From Nonomuraea coxensis DSM 45129 (GTDB taxonomy: Bacteria > Actinomycetota > Actinomycetes > Streptosporangiales > Streptosporangiaceae), in NCBI RefSeq assembly GCF_019397265.1, contig NZ_CP068985.1, positions 3,204,501 through 3,268,500 of the forward strand: DNA of 64,000 bases. The letters run 5' to 3'. Made by a program: the position numbers and the translations under genes. The notes under the pieces were generated by a model that was not told the origin of the DNA, made no database searches, and worked only from the letters and a program-made list of their open reading frames with translations. Of this stretch, positions 7,232-15,360 are shown one piece after another. Within the stretch, counting starts at the first letter, position 1. Each line of letters starts with the position of its first letter.

Positions 7232-8074
7232 TCAGTGGGCGTCGCGCAGCTTCTTCAGCAAGGCGATGTCCTCGGCGTGCTTGGGCGCCTTTCCCGGCGT
7301 CTCGATGCAGATCGGCACGCCCGCCACCGCCGGATGCCGCATGATCGCCCCGAACGGCTCCGCGCCGATGTGCCCCGCCCCGATGTTCTCGTGCCGGTCC
7401 TTCTTCGCCCCGCACACGTCCTTGGAGTCGTTGGCGTGGATCAGCTTGAGCCGGCCGGGCGCGATGCCGTGCAGCGCGTCGAACGTCTCGGCCACCCCGC
7501 CCGGCGCGGCCAGGTCGTGGCCGGCGGCGAAGGCGTGGCAGGTGTCGAAGCAGACGCAGGCGCGCGGATGCCACTCCAGCGCCGCCAGGTAGGGCTCCAG
7601 GTCCTGGACGGTCGCGCACAGCATGGCGCCCTGCCCGGCCATCGGCTCCAGCAGCAGGTCGGGCCCGCCGTCGGGGATCTCCTCGAGCAGCGGCAGCAGG
7701 TGCTCGCGGAGCTGGCGCATCGCGTCGTCACGCGGCTGCGTCACCGCAGAGCCGGTGTGCACCACGACGCCCTTCGCGCCGGTCTCCACGCCGCGCCGCA
7801 GCGCGTGCCGGACCACGGCGACCGAGTTGGCGAGCGTCTCAGGGTTCGGCGAGCCGAAGTTGACGAGGTAGGGCACGTGGATGAAGGCCGTGACCCCCGA
7901 CTCGGCCAGCTTGGCGTCCTCGTCGGGCCTGCCGTCGTTGAGCGCCCAGCCGCGCGGGTTGGTGACGAACACCTGGATCATCTCGGCGCCGATCTCGGCC
8001 ATGTACTTCAGGCCGCCGGTCGCGAGGCCGCCGGTCACGGACACGTGTCCGCCGATCAGGGATGTTGGGCTCAT
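7232..8074 (-). CDS. nfo: Endonuclease IV (AP endonuclease, Nfo family)
   Basis: Zinc-dependent apurinic/apyrimidinic endonuclease of base excision repair. 280 residues forming a TIM barrel, with family motifs in order: GGHVSVTGG, HVPYLVNFGSP, VVHTGS, LLEPMAG, VCFDTCHAFAAGHD, LIHANDSKDVCGAKKDRHENIGAGHIG and ICIETPGK. The His, Asp and Glu residues in these motifs are the three-zinc ligands. The start is ATG 8074 (MSPTSLIGGHV). It is divergent from the uricase operon, with 174 bp between them. Confidence 0.95.
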   Translation of the reverse strand: MSPTSLIGGHVSVTGGLATGGLKYMAEIGAEMIQVFVTNPRGWALNDGRPDEDAKLAESGVTAFIHVPYLVNFGSPNPETLANSVAVVRHALRRGVETGAKGVVVHTGSAVTQPRDDAMRQLREHLLPLLEEIPDGGPDLLLEPMAGQGAMLCATVQDLEPYLAALEWHPRACVCFDTCHAFAAGHDLAAPGGVAETFDALHGIAPGRLKLIHANDSKDVCGAKKDRHENIGAGHIGAEPFGAIMRHPAVAGVPICIETPGKAPKHAEDIALLKKLRDAH

Positions 8075-8248
8075 GATGGCCCCAGTTTAGGCGCACCGCG
8101 CGCCGCCCGGAGCCGCCGCGACCTGCGCAGAGTCCGTGTCGCCGGTCAGCGTGTTGGAGCATGACACGAAAAGCGGGCCGCACCGGGGGTGGGAGTTGGG
8201 AGTTCTCACGGATGGACCGGGCACGAACGGCCTGTGTGTACTTCTCAC

Positions 8249-8758
8249 ATGCCCGCAACGCCCATCGCGCTCGCCGCGTTCAACGCCGCCCCGGCGGGAC
8301 AGGCCGAGCAGGAGCTGCGCGCCTGCTGCTCCTCCGCCGCCTTCGCCGCGCGCGTGGCGGCGGGCCGCCCGTACGGCGACCTCGCCGGCCTGCTGGCCGC
8401 GGCCGAGGCGGCGGCGGGCGAGCTGGCCTGGCCGGACGTGCTGGAGGCCCTGGCCGCCCACCCCAGGATCGGGGAGCGGCCCGCCGGCACGGGCAGGGAG
8501 GCCGCCTGGTCCCGGCAGGAGCAGTCCGGCGTCGAGGACGGCCTGCGGGCCGCGCTCGCCGCGGGCAACCGGGACTACGAGGCCCGCTTCGGGCACGTCT
8601 ACCTGGTGTGCGCGACCGGCCTCGACGGCGCCGAGCTGCTGGCCAGGCTGCGCGAGCGGCTGGGCAACGACGAGGAGCGCGAGCGCGCGGCCGTACGCGC
8701 CGAGCTGGCCAAGATCACCAGGTTGCGGCTGGCCAGGCTGATGGAAGGAGGGGCATGA
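8249..8758 (+). CDS. uraD: OHCU decarboxylase (ureide pathway)
   Basis: 2-oxo-4-hydroxy-4-carboxy-5-ureidoimidazoline decarboxylase, third step from urate to (S)-allantoin. 169 residues, helical. The family signatures HPRIGERP (containing the catalytic His) and SRQEQSGV are present, as are the C-terminal helices ERERAAVRAELAKITRLRLARLM. ATG 8249 begins MPATPIALAAFNAAP, typical for the family; upstream in-frame codons read as non-coding. First gene of an operon with uraH and uricase: the stop overlaps the uraH start (ATGA), which implies translational coupling. Confidence 0.93.
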   Translation: MPATPIALAAFNAAPAGQAEQELRACCSSAAFAARVAAGRPYGDLAGLLAAAEAAAGELAWPDVLEALAAHPRIGERPAGTGREAAWSRQEQSGVEDGLRAALAAGNRDYEARFGHVYLVCATGLDGAELLARLRERLGNDEERERAAVRAELAKITRLRLARLMEGGA

Positions 8759-9060
8759 GCTTCTCGACCCACGTGCTCGACGCGGTCGCGGGACGGCCGG
8801 CCGCCGGGGTGCGGGTGCGCCTGGAGGACGACCGGGGGCGGGTCCTGGCCGAGGGCCGCACCGACGGCGACGGCCGGATCAAGGGCTGGGACACCGCGGG
8901 CGCCGGCGTGCGCCGCGTCGTCTTCGACACCGGCGGCTACCTCGCCGAGACCTTCTACCCCGAGGTCGTCATCGCCTTCACCGTCAGCGACCCCGCCCAG
9001 CACCACCACGTGCCGCTGCTGCTCAGCCCCTACGCCTACTCCACCTACCGAGGAAGCTGA
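8755..9060 (+). CDS. uraH: 5-hydroxyisourate hydrolase (transthyretin-related)
   Basis: Hydrolyses 5-hydroxyisourate made by uricase to OHCU. 101 residues, the normal length. It shows the transthyretin-like N-terminus FSTHVLDAVAGRPAAGV, a central RIKGWD, and the diagnostic C-terminal tetrapeptide YRGS, which is catalytic in this family. The start ATG 8755 overlaps the uraD stop and is preceded by AAGGAGGGG, a strong ribosome site. The stop TGA 9058-9060 shares its last base with the uricase ATG. Confidence 0.95.
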   Translation: MSFSTHVLDAVAGRPAAGVRVRLEDDRGRVLAEGRTDGDGRIKGWDTAGAGVRRVVFDTGGYLAETFYPEVVIAFTVSDPAQHHHVPLLLSPYAYSTYRGS

Positions 9061-9920
9061 TGACCGTCAAGCTCGGCCCCAACCGCTACGGCAAGGCGGG
9101 CGTCAGGCTCGTCCGGGTCGTCCGCGAGGGCACCGTCCACCACCTCAAGGATCTCAACGTCTCCACCGCGCTCTCCGGCGACATGGAGGCCGTGCACCTC
9201 ACCGGCGACAACGCCGCCGTGCTGCCGACCGACAGCCAGAAGAACACCGTCCACGCCTTCGCCAGGAAGCACGGCGTCGGCGAGATCGAGGAGTTCGCGC
9301 TGCTGCTGGCCCGGCACTTCGTGGACACGGGGCAGGCCGTGCACCACGCGCGGGTGGAGATCGAGGAGTACGCCTGGCGCCGCGAGGGCCCGCACTCGTT
9401 CGTACGGGACGGCGGCGAGGTGCGCACCTGCGTCGTCCACCACGACCGCGACGGGCGCACCACGGTGGTGTCGGGGCTCAAGGACCTGGTGCTGCTCAAC
9501 ACCACCGGCTCGGAGTTCCACGGGTACGCCGTGGACGAGTACACCACGCTGCGGCCCACCACCGACCGCATCCTGGCCACCGCCGTCACCGCGCGCTGGC
9601 GGCACAGGGGAGAGGGTGGCGACCACGCGGCCTCGTACGAGCGGGCCCGCCGCTGCCTGCTGGAGGCGTTCGCCGGCACCCACAGCCTGTCGCTCCAGCA
9701 GACCCTGTACGCCATGGGCGAGCGCGTCCTGACCTCCTGCCCCGAGCTGTGCGAGGTGCGGCTCGCCATGCCCAACAAGCACCACTTCCTCGTGGACCTG
9801 TCGCCGTTCGGACTGGACAACGACAACGAGGTCTACCACGCCGCCGACCGGCCGTACGGGCTCATCGAGGGCGGCGTGCTGCGCGAGGACGCGCCCGACG
9901 CCGGATTCGCCTGGGAGTAG
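9060..9920 (+). CDS. pucL: Factor-independent urate hydroxylase (uricase)
   Basis: Cofactor-free uricase oxidising urate to 5-hydroxyisourate and H2O2. 286 residues with two T-fold domains. Visible motifs are NRYGKAGVRLVRV (with the catalytic Lys), DNAAVLPTDSQKNTVHAFARKHG (with the catalytic Thr), RPTTDRILATAVTARW, SLSLQQTLYAMGERVL and AMPNKHHFLVDLSPFGL(D/N). Third gene of the uraD-uraH-uricase operon, starting on the last base of the uraH stop. The next gene starts 5 nt downstream, so the xanthine-dehydrogenase subunits are co-transcribed. Confidence 0.96.
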   Translation: MTVKLGPNRYGKAGVRLVRVVREGTVHHLKDLNVSTALSGDMEAVHLTGDNAAVLPTDSQKNTVHAFARKHGVGEIEEFALLLARHFVDTGQAVHHARVEIEEYAWRREGPHSFVRDGGEVRTCVVHHDRDGRTTVVSGLKDLVLLNTTGSEFHGYAVDEYTTLRPTTDRILATAVTARWRHRGEGGDHAASYERARRCLLEAFAGTHSLSLQQTLYAMGERVLTSCPELCEVRLAMPNKHHFLVDLSPFGLDNDNEVYHAADRPYGLIEGGVLREDAPDAGFAWE

Positions 9921-9925
9921 CCACG

Positions 9926-10789
9926 ATGGACTTCTTGCGGCCCACGACGTGGGCGGAGGCGCTGGCCGCCAAGGCGGACCAGCCGGAGGCGGTGCCCCTC
10001 CAGGGCGGCACCGACGTCATGGTGGAGATCAACTTCGCCGTGCGCAGGCCGCCCGCGCTGCTCGACCTCACGCGGGTGGCCGAGCTGCGGGAGTGGTCGG
10101 TGGCCGGGGGTGAGTGCACGATCGGGGCCGGGGTGCCGTACCGGGTGGTCGTGGAGGAGCTGGGCGGCGTCGTGCCTGGGCTGGCCCAGGCGGCGCGGAC
10201 GGTCGGCTCGCCGCAGATCCGCAACCGCGGCACGGTGGGCGGCAACCTCGGCGCGGCCTCGCCCGCCGGCGACAGCCATCCGCCGCTGCTGGCCGCCGGG
10301 GCGGTGATCGAGGTGGAGTCGCGGGACGGCGGCGTGCGGCTGATCCCGGCCGCGGAGTTCTACCTCGGCGTCAAGCGCAGCGCCCTGCGGCCCGACGAGC
10401 TGATCAGGGCCGTGCGCGTGCCGAGCGCGCCGGGCCCTCAATACTTCTCCAAGGTCGGCACGCGCAACGCCATGGTGATCGCGGTGTGCTCGTTCGCGGT
10501 CGCGCTCGACCCCGCGCGGCGGCGGGTGGGCACCGGGATCGGCTCGGCCGCCCCGACCCCGCGCCGGGCCGAGGAGGCCGAGGACCTGCTGGCCCGCGAG
10601 CTCGACTGGGACGCGCCCGCGCTGGACCCGTCGCTGGCGGCGCGGTTCGGGCGGCTGTGCGCGCGGGCCGCCGCGCCGATCGACGACGTGCGCGGCACCG
10701 CCGCCTACCGCCTGCACGCGGTCGAGGTCATGGCCCGCCGCACGCTGACCTGGGCCTGGAACGACCATCTCGGAAGGAGGGCGGCCTGA
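9926..10789 (+). CDS. Xanthine dehydrogenase-type FAD-binding subunit
   Basis: 287-residue FAD subunit (CO-dehydrogenase M / XdhB type) of a molybdenum hydroxylase. The N-terminal FAD domain shows VPLQGGTDVMVEINF and the isoalloxazine loop TVGSPQIRNRGTVGGNLGAASPAGDSHP; the C-terminal CO_deh_flav domain covers about residues 170-287. It would pass electrons from the [2Fe-2S] subunit to NAD+ during xanthine to urate conversion, matching the downstream use of urate. The start is ATG 9926, 5 nt after uricase, and the stop overlaps the next ATG. The partner molybdopterin subunit is not in this operon. Confidence 0.9.
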   Translation: MDFLRPTTWAEALAAKADQPEAVPLQGGTDVMVEINFAVRRPPALLDLTRVAELREWSVAGGECTIGAGVPYRVVVEELGGVVPGLAQAARTVGSPQIRNRGTVGGNLGAASPAGDSHPPLLAAGAVIEVESRDGGVRLIPAAEFYLGVKRSALRPDELIRAVRVPSAPGPQYFSKVGTRNAMVIAVCSFAVALDPARRRVGTGIGSAAPTPRRAEEAEDLLARELDWDAPALDPSLAARFGRLCARAAAPIDDVRGTAAYRLHAVEVMARRTLTWAWNDHLGRRAA

Positions 10790-11262
10790 TGCGCGTCACG
10801 TTCACCGTCAACGGCCGTGAGGAGAGCGCCGACGGCGTGTGGGAGGGCGAGAGCCTGCTCTACGTGCTGCGCGAGCGCCTCGGCCTGCCCGGCTCCAAGA
10901 ACGCCTGCGAGCAGGGCGAGTGCGGCTCGTGCACCGTCTACCTGGACGGCGAGCCGGTCTGCTCCTGCCTGGTCGCCGCCGGTCAGGCCGAGGGCCGCCG
11001 GGTGCGCACCGTGGAGGGCCTGGCCGGGGAGGACGGGCTCGACCCGGTGCAGGAGGCGTTCGTCGCGTGCGGGGCCGTCCAGTGCGGCTTCTGCACTCCC
11101 GGGCTGCTCGTGCAGGCGCACGACCTGCTGGAACGCCTGCCGGACCCGTCCGACGCGGAGATCCGCGAGGCGCTGGCGGGCAACCTGTGCCGGTGCACCG
11201 GCTACGAGAAGATCCTCGACGCGGTACGCCTGGCCGCGGCGAGGAAGGGGGCCGCGGGATGA
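10789..11262 (+). CDS. Xanthine dehydrogenase-type [2Fe-2S] subunit
   Basis: 157-residue iron-sulfur subunit of a molybdenum hydroxylase. The plant-ferredoxin-like N-terminal half binds one cluster (CEQGECGSCTVYLDGEPVCSC); the helical C-terminal half binds the second (CGAVQCGFCTPG and LCRCTGY). The two cluster motifs have the standard spacing, so the subunit looks functional. ATG 10789 shares a base with the upstream stop, and the stop TGA overlaps the deaminase ATG. Operons of this type usually also encode a large molybdopterin subunit of roughly 750 residues; none lies between these genes. Confidence 0.93.
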   Translation: MRVTFTVNGREESADGVWEGESLLYVLRERLGLPGSKNACEQGECGSCTVYLDGEPVCSCLVAAGQAEGRRVRTVEGLAGEDGLDPVQEAFVACGAVQCGFCTPGLLVQAHDLLERLPDPSDAEIREALAGNLCRCTGYEKILDAVRLAAARKGAAG

Positions 11263-12638
11263 GCCTGATCATCGAGAACGTGCACCTCGCGCCGGTCGCC
11301 GGCCCCGAGATCGCCGCCGGCTACCTGAGGATCGAGGGCGACCGGATCGCCGAGCTGGGCCCCGGCCCCGCCCCGGACGCGCCCGGCGCGGAACGCCTCG
11401 ACGGCACCGGCTGCCTGGCCACCCCCGGGCTGGTCAACACCCATCATCACCTGTACCAGTGGGCCTCCCAGGGGCTGGCGCAGGACGCCACCCTGTTCGA
11501 GTGGCTGGTGGCGCTCTACCGGGTGTGGGCCGCCATGGACGCCGAGGTCGTCAGGGGCGCCTCGGCGGCCGGGCTCGGCTGGCTGGCGCTGTCCGGCTGC
11601 ACCACCTCCAGCGACCACCACTACCTGTTCCCCAAGGGGCGGGGCGACCTGTTCGCGGCCGGGATCGAGGCGGCGCGCGAGGTCGGGCTCCGCTTCCATC
11701 CCGCCCGCGGCTCCATGGACCGGGGCGAGTCGTCCGGCGGCCTGCCGCCCGACGAGGTGGTCGAGGACCTCGACGAGATCCTCGCCGCCACGGCCGACGC
11801 CGTGGACGCCTACCACGACCCGTCGCCCTCCTCGATGCTGCGGGTGGCGGTCGCGCCGTGTTCGCCGTTCTCCGTCAGCGGCGAGCTGATGACGCAGTCC
11901 GCCGCCCTGGCCAGGGACAAGGGCGTACGCCTGCACACGCACCTCGCCGAGACCGTGGACGAGGACGAGCACTGCCTGGCGCAGTTCGGCCTGCGGCCCG
12001 TGGACTACATGGAGAAGCTGGGCTGGCTCGGGCCGGACGTGTGGCTCGCGCACGCGGTGCACCTCAACGACGCAGACATCGCCAAGCTCGCCCTCACCGG
12101 CACCGGCGCCGCCCACTGCCCGTCCTCCAACGGGCGGCTCGGGGCCGGCATCGCCCGCGTCTCGGAGATGCTGCGGCGCGGCGTGAACGTCGGGCTCGGC
12201 GTGGACGGCGCCGCCTCCTCCGAGCTGACGCCGCTGGCCGGCGAGATGCGCCAGGCCCTGCTCTTCCAGCGCGCCCGCTACGGCCCGCAGGCGCTGACCG
12301 CCCGCCAGGCCCTGGAGCTGGCCACGCTGGGCGGGGCGTGCAACCTCGGCCGCGACGCCGAGCTGGGCACGCTGGAGCCCGGCAAGCTCGCCGACGTCGC
12401 CCTGTGGCGGGTGGACGGGCCCTACACGGCGGCCGTCGCCGACCCGGTCTGCGCGCTGGTGTTCGGGCCCGCGCTGCCGCTCGTCCGGCTGCTGGTCGGC
12501 GGGCGTACGGTCGTCGCGGACGGCGAGCTCAGGACCGCCCCCCAGGACGCGCTCGGCCGGGCCGGGGCCGAGGCGGGACGGAGGCTGCTCGAACACGCCG
12601 AACGGCGCGGTGTGCCCGTTAAGGTGTGGAAGTCCTGA
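11259..12638 (+). CDS. 8-oxoguanine deaminase (amidohydrolase)
   Basis: 459-residue zinc amidohydrolase resembling 8-oxoguanine deaminases, which convert 8-oxoguanine directly into urate. Metal ligands are visible as NTHHHLYQ (HxH type), LHTHLAETVDE (with the next His), VWLAHAVHLND, and GLGVDGAASSE. The start ATG overlaps the [2Fe-2S] subunit stop (ATGA). Its place in a uricase operon fits the 8-oxoguanine assignment, since the product feeds straight into uricase. Guanine deaminase or another s-triazine-type hydrolase is the main alternative. Confidence 0.82.
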   Translation: MSLIIENVHLAPVAGPEIAAGYLRIEGDRIAELGPGPAPDAPGAERLDGTGCLATPGLVNTHHHLYQWASQGLAQDATLFEWLVALYRVWAAMDAEVVRGASAAGLGWLALSGCTTSSDHHYLFPKGRGDLFAAGIEAAREVGLRFHPARGSMDRGESSGGLPPDEVVEDLDEILAATADAVDAYHDPSPSSMLRVAVAPCSPFSVSGELMTQSAALARDKGVRLHTHLAETVDEDEHCLAQFGLRPVDYMEKLGWLGPDVWLAHAVHLNDADIAKLALTGTGAAHCPSSNGRLGAGIARVSEMLRRGVNVGLGVDGAASSELTPLAGEMRQALLFQRARYGPQALTARQALELATLGGACNLGRDAELGTLEPGKLADVALWRVDGPYTAAVADPVCALVFGPALPLVRLLVGGRTVVADGELRTAPQDALGRAGAEAGRRLLEHAERRGVPVKVWKS

Positions 12639-12665
12639 TGGTCCATTCCCCCGAGAGGCGGCCCC

Positions 12666-12878
12666 GTGACGGCGGAACTCCCCGAAGAGCGGCTGGCGAG
12701 GCTCAAGAGCGCCTTCGCCGCGATCGACACCGACGGCGACGGCTACATCAGCGAGAGCGAGCTGAAGCACCACTTCCCCGACCTGCCGGCCGAGGCGCTG
12801 GGAGCGCTGAGCCAGAGCGCGGACTCCGACCAGGACGGCCGGTACTCCCTGGAGGAGTTCATCAGGACGGTCGCCTGA
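12666..12878 (+). CDS. Small EF-hand calcium-binding protein
   Basis: 70-residue calmodulin-like protein with two canonical 12-residue EF-hand loops: D21-E32 (DTDGDGYISESE) and D53-E64 (DSDQDGRYSLEE), each flanked by helices. Acidic residues fill positions 1, 3, 5 and 12 of both loops, so calcium binding is expected. Start GTG 12666 has GAGAGG about 9 nt upstream. It lies 27 bp after the deaminase and could be read through. Similar small calcium sensors (the CabC type) occur in Streptomyces; the target here is unknown. Confidence 0.88.
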   Translation: MTAELPEERLARLKSAFAAIDTDGDGYISESELKHHFPDLPAEALGALSQSADSDQDGRYSLEEFIRTVA

Positions 12879-12891
12879 CCGCTCCACAGGA

Positions 12892-14058
12892 TCACGGGGC
12901 CGACAGCTCCCGCTCCAGCGGGGTGCGGAAGCGCGGCGTGACGCGGATCCCGCCGAGCCAGGCGGCCAGCCCGGCCGCCTCGGCCTCGACCGCCGCCCGC
13001 CCCTCCGCGCCCACGTCGGCGAACAGCCGCCAGACGATCTCGCCGTCCGGCCGCTGCGCCCAGCCGCCCGCCACGCGCCCGTCCCACCACACGGTGGGGC
13101 CGATGTTGCCGTTGCGGTCGAACAGCTCGGCCCGGTGCCCGGGGGTCAGATACCAGTCGCGCGCCTGCCAGCCCATCGGCGTCGGATCGAGCGCCGGCAG
13201 CAGCGCCGCCCACGGCTCCGGCTCGGGCACCTCCTCCAGGTCGTCCGGCAGCGCCAGGCCGGGCCCCTCGTCCAGGTCCACCTCGACCGCGCCGACCGCC
13301 GACAGGGCCGCGCGCGTCTCGGTCAGCGTCCAGCCGGTCCACCACTTCAGATCGGCCTCCGTGGCCGGGCCGAACGCCGCCAGCCACCGGCGCGCCAGCT
13401 CCGCCCGCGCCTCCGGGGCCGCCAGGAGGGGCAGCTCGGGGGCGAGGCCCCACAGGTGGCGGCCACTGACCCACGTGCCGGCCGCGCGGCGGCCCCGTAC
13501 CAGCAGGCCGTCCATCGCGAGGAGCGGCAGCAGCCGCGAGCCCAGGCTGACCAGCGCCTCGTACGGCTTGCCCGCCGCCACCACCACCTGCTCGCGCAGC
13601 TCGGGCACCAGCGTCCCCAGCCTGGCCGCGTCCGCCTCCCCGTGCTCGGCCAGCGCCCGCAGCACCGCGGCCTCGGCCGCCGCGACGCGCGCCTCGTCCC
13701 AGCCGCCCGCGCCGAACGTCTTCAGCAGCGTGCGCCGCTCCCGGCGGGCGACCGGCGCCATCGTGGACCAGTGCACCACCGGCACCAGCTCGGCCGGCAC
13801 CGCGAACACCGTCCGCCGCATGCCGGTCATGCGCACCAGCGTGCGCTCGTCGTAGATGGCCCGCTCCACAGGCTCGGGGCCCGGCGAGGTGAGCCGCGCC
13901 CCCGCCGACAGGAACACGGTGGACGGGTCGGTGCCGTGCAGCGCCACCACGGACGCCGCCACCTCCTCCGGCGTGGCCGCCTTGACCGCGAGCCGATGCC
14001 GCAGGCCGAGCCGGGCCCGCCGCTGCCCGGCGGAGATCCGCACCTTGGAACCCTGCAC
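12892..14058 (-). CDS. Winged-helix DNA-binding domain protein (AlkZ/YcaQ-like superfamily)
   Basis: 388-residue protein of the winged-helix DNA-binding family related to the AlkZ DNA glycosylases. Recognisable pieces are VVALHGTDPSTVFLSAGARL near the N-terminus, ERTLVRMTGMRRTVFAVPAEL, VSGRHLWGLAPE and the ending DRNGNIGPTVWWDGRVAGGWAQRPDGEI. Family members include interstrand-crosslink glycosylases, but I cannot confirm a catalytic residue, so DNA repair is only a possibility. GTG 14058 is preferred because AAGGGGG lies 5-6 nt upstream. It is divergent from glycerate kinase, with a long palindrome in between. Confidence 0.78.
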   Translation of the reverse strand: MQGSKVRISAGQRRARLGLRHRLAVKAATPEEVAASVVALHGTDPSTVFLSAGARLTSPGPEPVERAIYDERTLVRMTGMRRTVFAVPAELVPVVHWSTMAPVARRERRTLLKTFGAGGWDEARVAAAEAAVLRALAEHGEADAARLGTLVPELREQVVVAAGKPYEALVSLGSRLLPLLAMDGLLVRGRRAAGTWVSGRHLWGLAPELPLLAAPEARAELARRWLAAFGPATEADLKWWTGWTLTETRAALSAVGAVEVDLDEGPGLALPDDLEEVPEPEPWAALLPALDPTPMGWQARDWYLTPGHRAELFDRNGNIGPTVWWDGRVAGGWAQRPDGEIVWRLFADVGAEGRAAVEAEAAGLAAWLGGIRVTPRFRTPLERELSAP

Positions 14059-14122
14059 AGACGCCCCCTTCGCCGCAAGGCCGTCGCAGGTGACCCGATG
14101 CGGTGATGTCAGGATGATGAGG

Positions 14123-14161
14123 CACGCCTTCCTGCCCGCTCGCACCGGGCAGGAAGGCGTG
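14123..14161. promoter_or_regulatory. 16-bp palindrome between divergent genes
   Basis: CACGCCTTCCTGCCCG (14123-14138) and its exact complement (14146-14161) flank a 7-nt loop. Outside it, GATGATGA and TCATCATC extend the symmetry. It lies about 35 bp before the glycerate kinase start and about 65 bp before the winged-helix gene start. It could be an operator for a purine/glyoxylate regulator or a terminator-like attenuator for glycerate kinase. Confidence 0.6.
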
Positions 14162-14196
14162 TCCGGCCATTGTTCATCATCATGTGGGAGTTGGTA

Positions 14197-15360
14197 GTGA
14201 TTCAGCATGTTCTGGTGGCTCCGGACAAGTTCAAGGGGTCGCTGACGGCGGCCGAGGTGGCGGCGCGGGTGACGGCCGGGCTCGGCGTGCCCACGGTGGA
14301 GCTGCCGGTGGCCGACGGCGGCGACGGCACCGTGGACGCCGCCGTGGCCTGTGGCTTCGACCGCGTCACGATCGAGGTCACCGGCCCGGCGGGCGAGCGC
14401 GTCCCCGCCTCCTACGCCTGGCACGCCGGTGACGCCACGGCCGTGGTCGAGCTGGCCGAGGCGTCCGGGCTGCGCCGGCTGCCGGCCGGCCCCGAGCCCC
14501 TCACCGCCACCAGCCACGGCACCGGCGAGCTGATCGCCCACGCGGTACGCCACGGCGCCAGGCGCGTGGTGCTCGGGCTCGGCGGCAGCGCCTGCACCGA
14601 CGGCGGCGCGGGGATGGCGCAGGCCCTCGGCGCCCGCCTCCTGGACGCCGAGGGCCGCGAGCTGCCCAGGGGCGGGGCGGCGCTGCGCTCGCTGGAGCGC
14701 ATCGACCTGTCCGGCTTCCCCGACCTGTCCGGGGTCGCGTTCGTGGTCGCGAGCGACGTGGACAACCCGCTGCTCGGCCCGCACGGCGCCGCCGCCGTGT
14801 ACGGCCCGCAGAAGGGCGCCACGCCGGACGACGTGAAGGTCCTGGAGTCGGGGCTGACCCGCCTGGCCGCCGTGGCGACCCGTACGCACGGGCTGATGGG
14901 CGCGGTCGAGCACGACGACATCGTCCGGGCCATGGGAGTGGCCGGCGCGCCGGGCGCGGGCGCGGCCGGCGGCGTCGGCTTCGCGGCGCTGGCGTTCCTG
15001 CACGCCGAGATCCGCCCCGGCATCGACTACCTGCTCGGGCTGCTCGGCTTCGGCGCGCACGCCGCCGGCGCCCGGCTGGTCATCACCGGCGAGGGCTCGC
15101 TCGACGAGCAGTCGCTGCGCGGCAAGGCCCCCATCGGGGTCGCGCAGGCCGCGGCGCGGGCCGGCGTGCCCGTCGTCGCCGTCTGCGGGCGGCGGACGCT
15201 CTCCGACGCCGAGCTCAAGGCGGCCGGCATCGAGGCCGCCTACGCCCTCACCGACCTGGAACCCGACCCGGCGCGCTGCATGGCCGGGGCAGGGCCCCTG
15301 CTGGAACGCCTGGCCGCCAGGATCGCCGCCGACCACCGCCTCGCGGAGGGGACGCCATGA
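14197..15360 (+). CDS. glxK: Glycerate kinase (GlxK/GarK type)
   Basis: 387-residue glycerate kinase, phosphorylating glycerate, probably to 2-phosphoglycerate. Family motifs are [18 protein letters not shown] at the start, [58 protein letters not shown], and [18 protein letters not shown] near the end. GTG 14197 has GGGAG 6 nt upstream and yields [17 protein letters not shown] 14182 is an alternative. It overlaps allantoinase by ATGA, so it belongs to the ureide operon, consistent with salvaging glyoxylate-derived glycerate. Confidence 0.92.
   Translation: MIQHVLVAPDKFKGSLTAAEVAARVTAGLGVPTVELPVADGGDGTVDAAVACGFDRVTIEVTGPAGERVPASYAWHAGDATAVVELAEASGLRRLPAGPEPLTATSHGTGELIAHAVRHGARRVVLGLGGSACTDGGAGMAQALGARLLDAEGRELPRGGAALRSLERIDLSGFPDLSGVAFVVASDVDNPLLGPHGAAAVYGPQKGATPDDVKVLESGLTRLAAVATRTHGLMGAVEHDDIVRAMGVAGAPGAGAAGGVGFAALAFLHAEIRPGIDYLLGLLGFGAHAAGARLVITGEGSLDEQSLRGKAPIGVAQAAARAGVPVVAVCGRRTLSDAELKAAGIEAAYALTDLEPDPARCMAGAGPLLERLAARIAADHRLAEGTP

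Noticed and set aside
6925..7344. Plus-strand frame in the spacer after the LytTR gene
   Set aside because: Arg/Pro/Ala-rich, runs through repeats and into the 3' end of nfo; no ribosome site or homology.
14059..15336. N-terminal extension of the winged-helix gene across glycerate kinase
   Set aside because: The frame stays open on the opposite strand of glxK, but the protein-like part begins near 14058, where a ribosome site is present.
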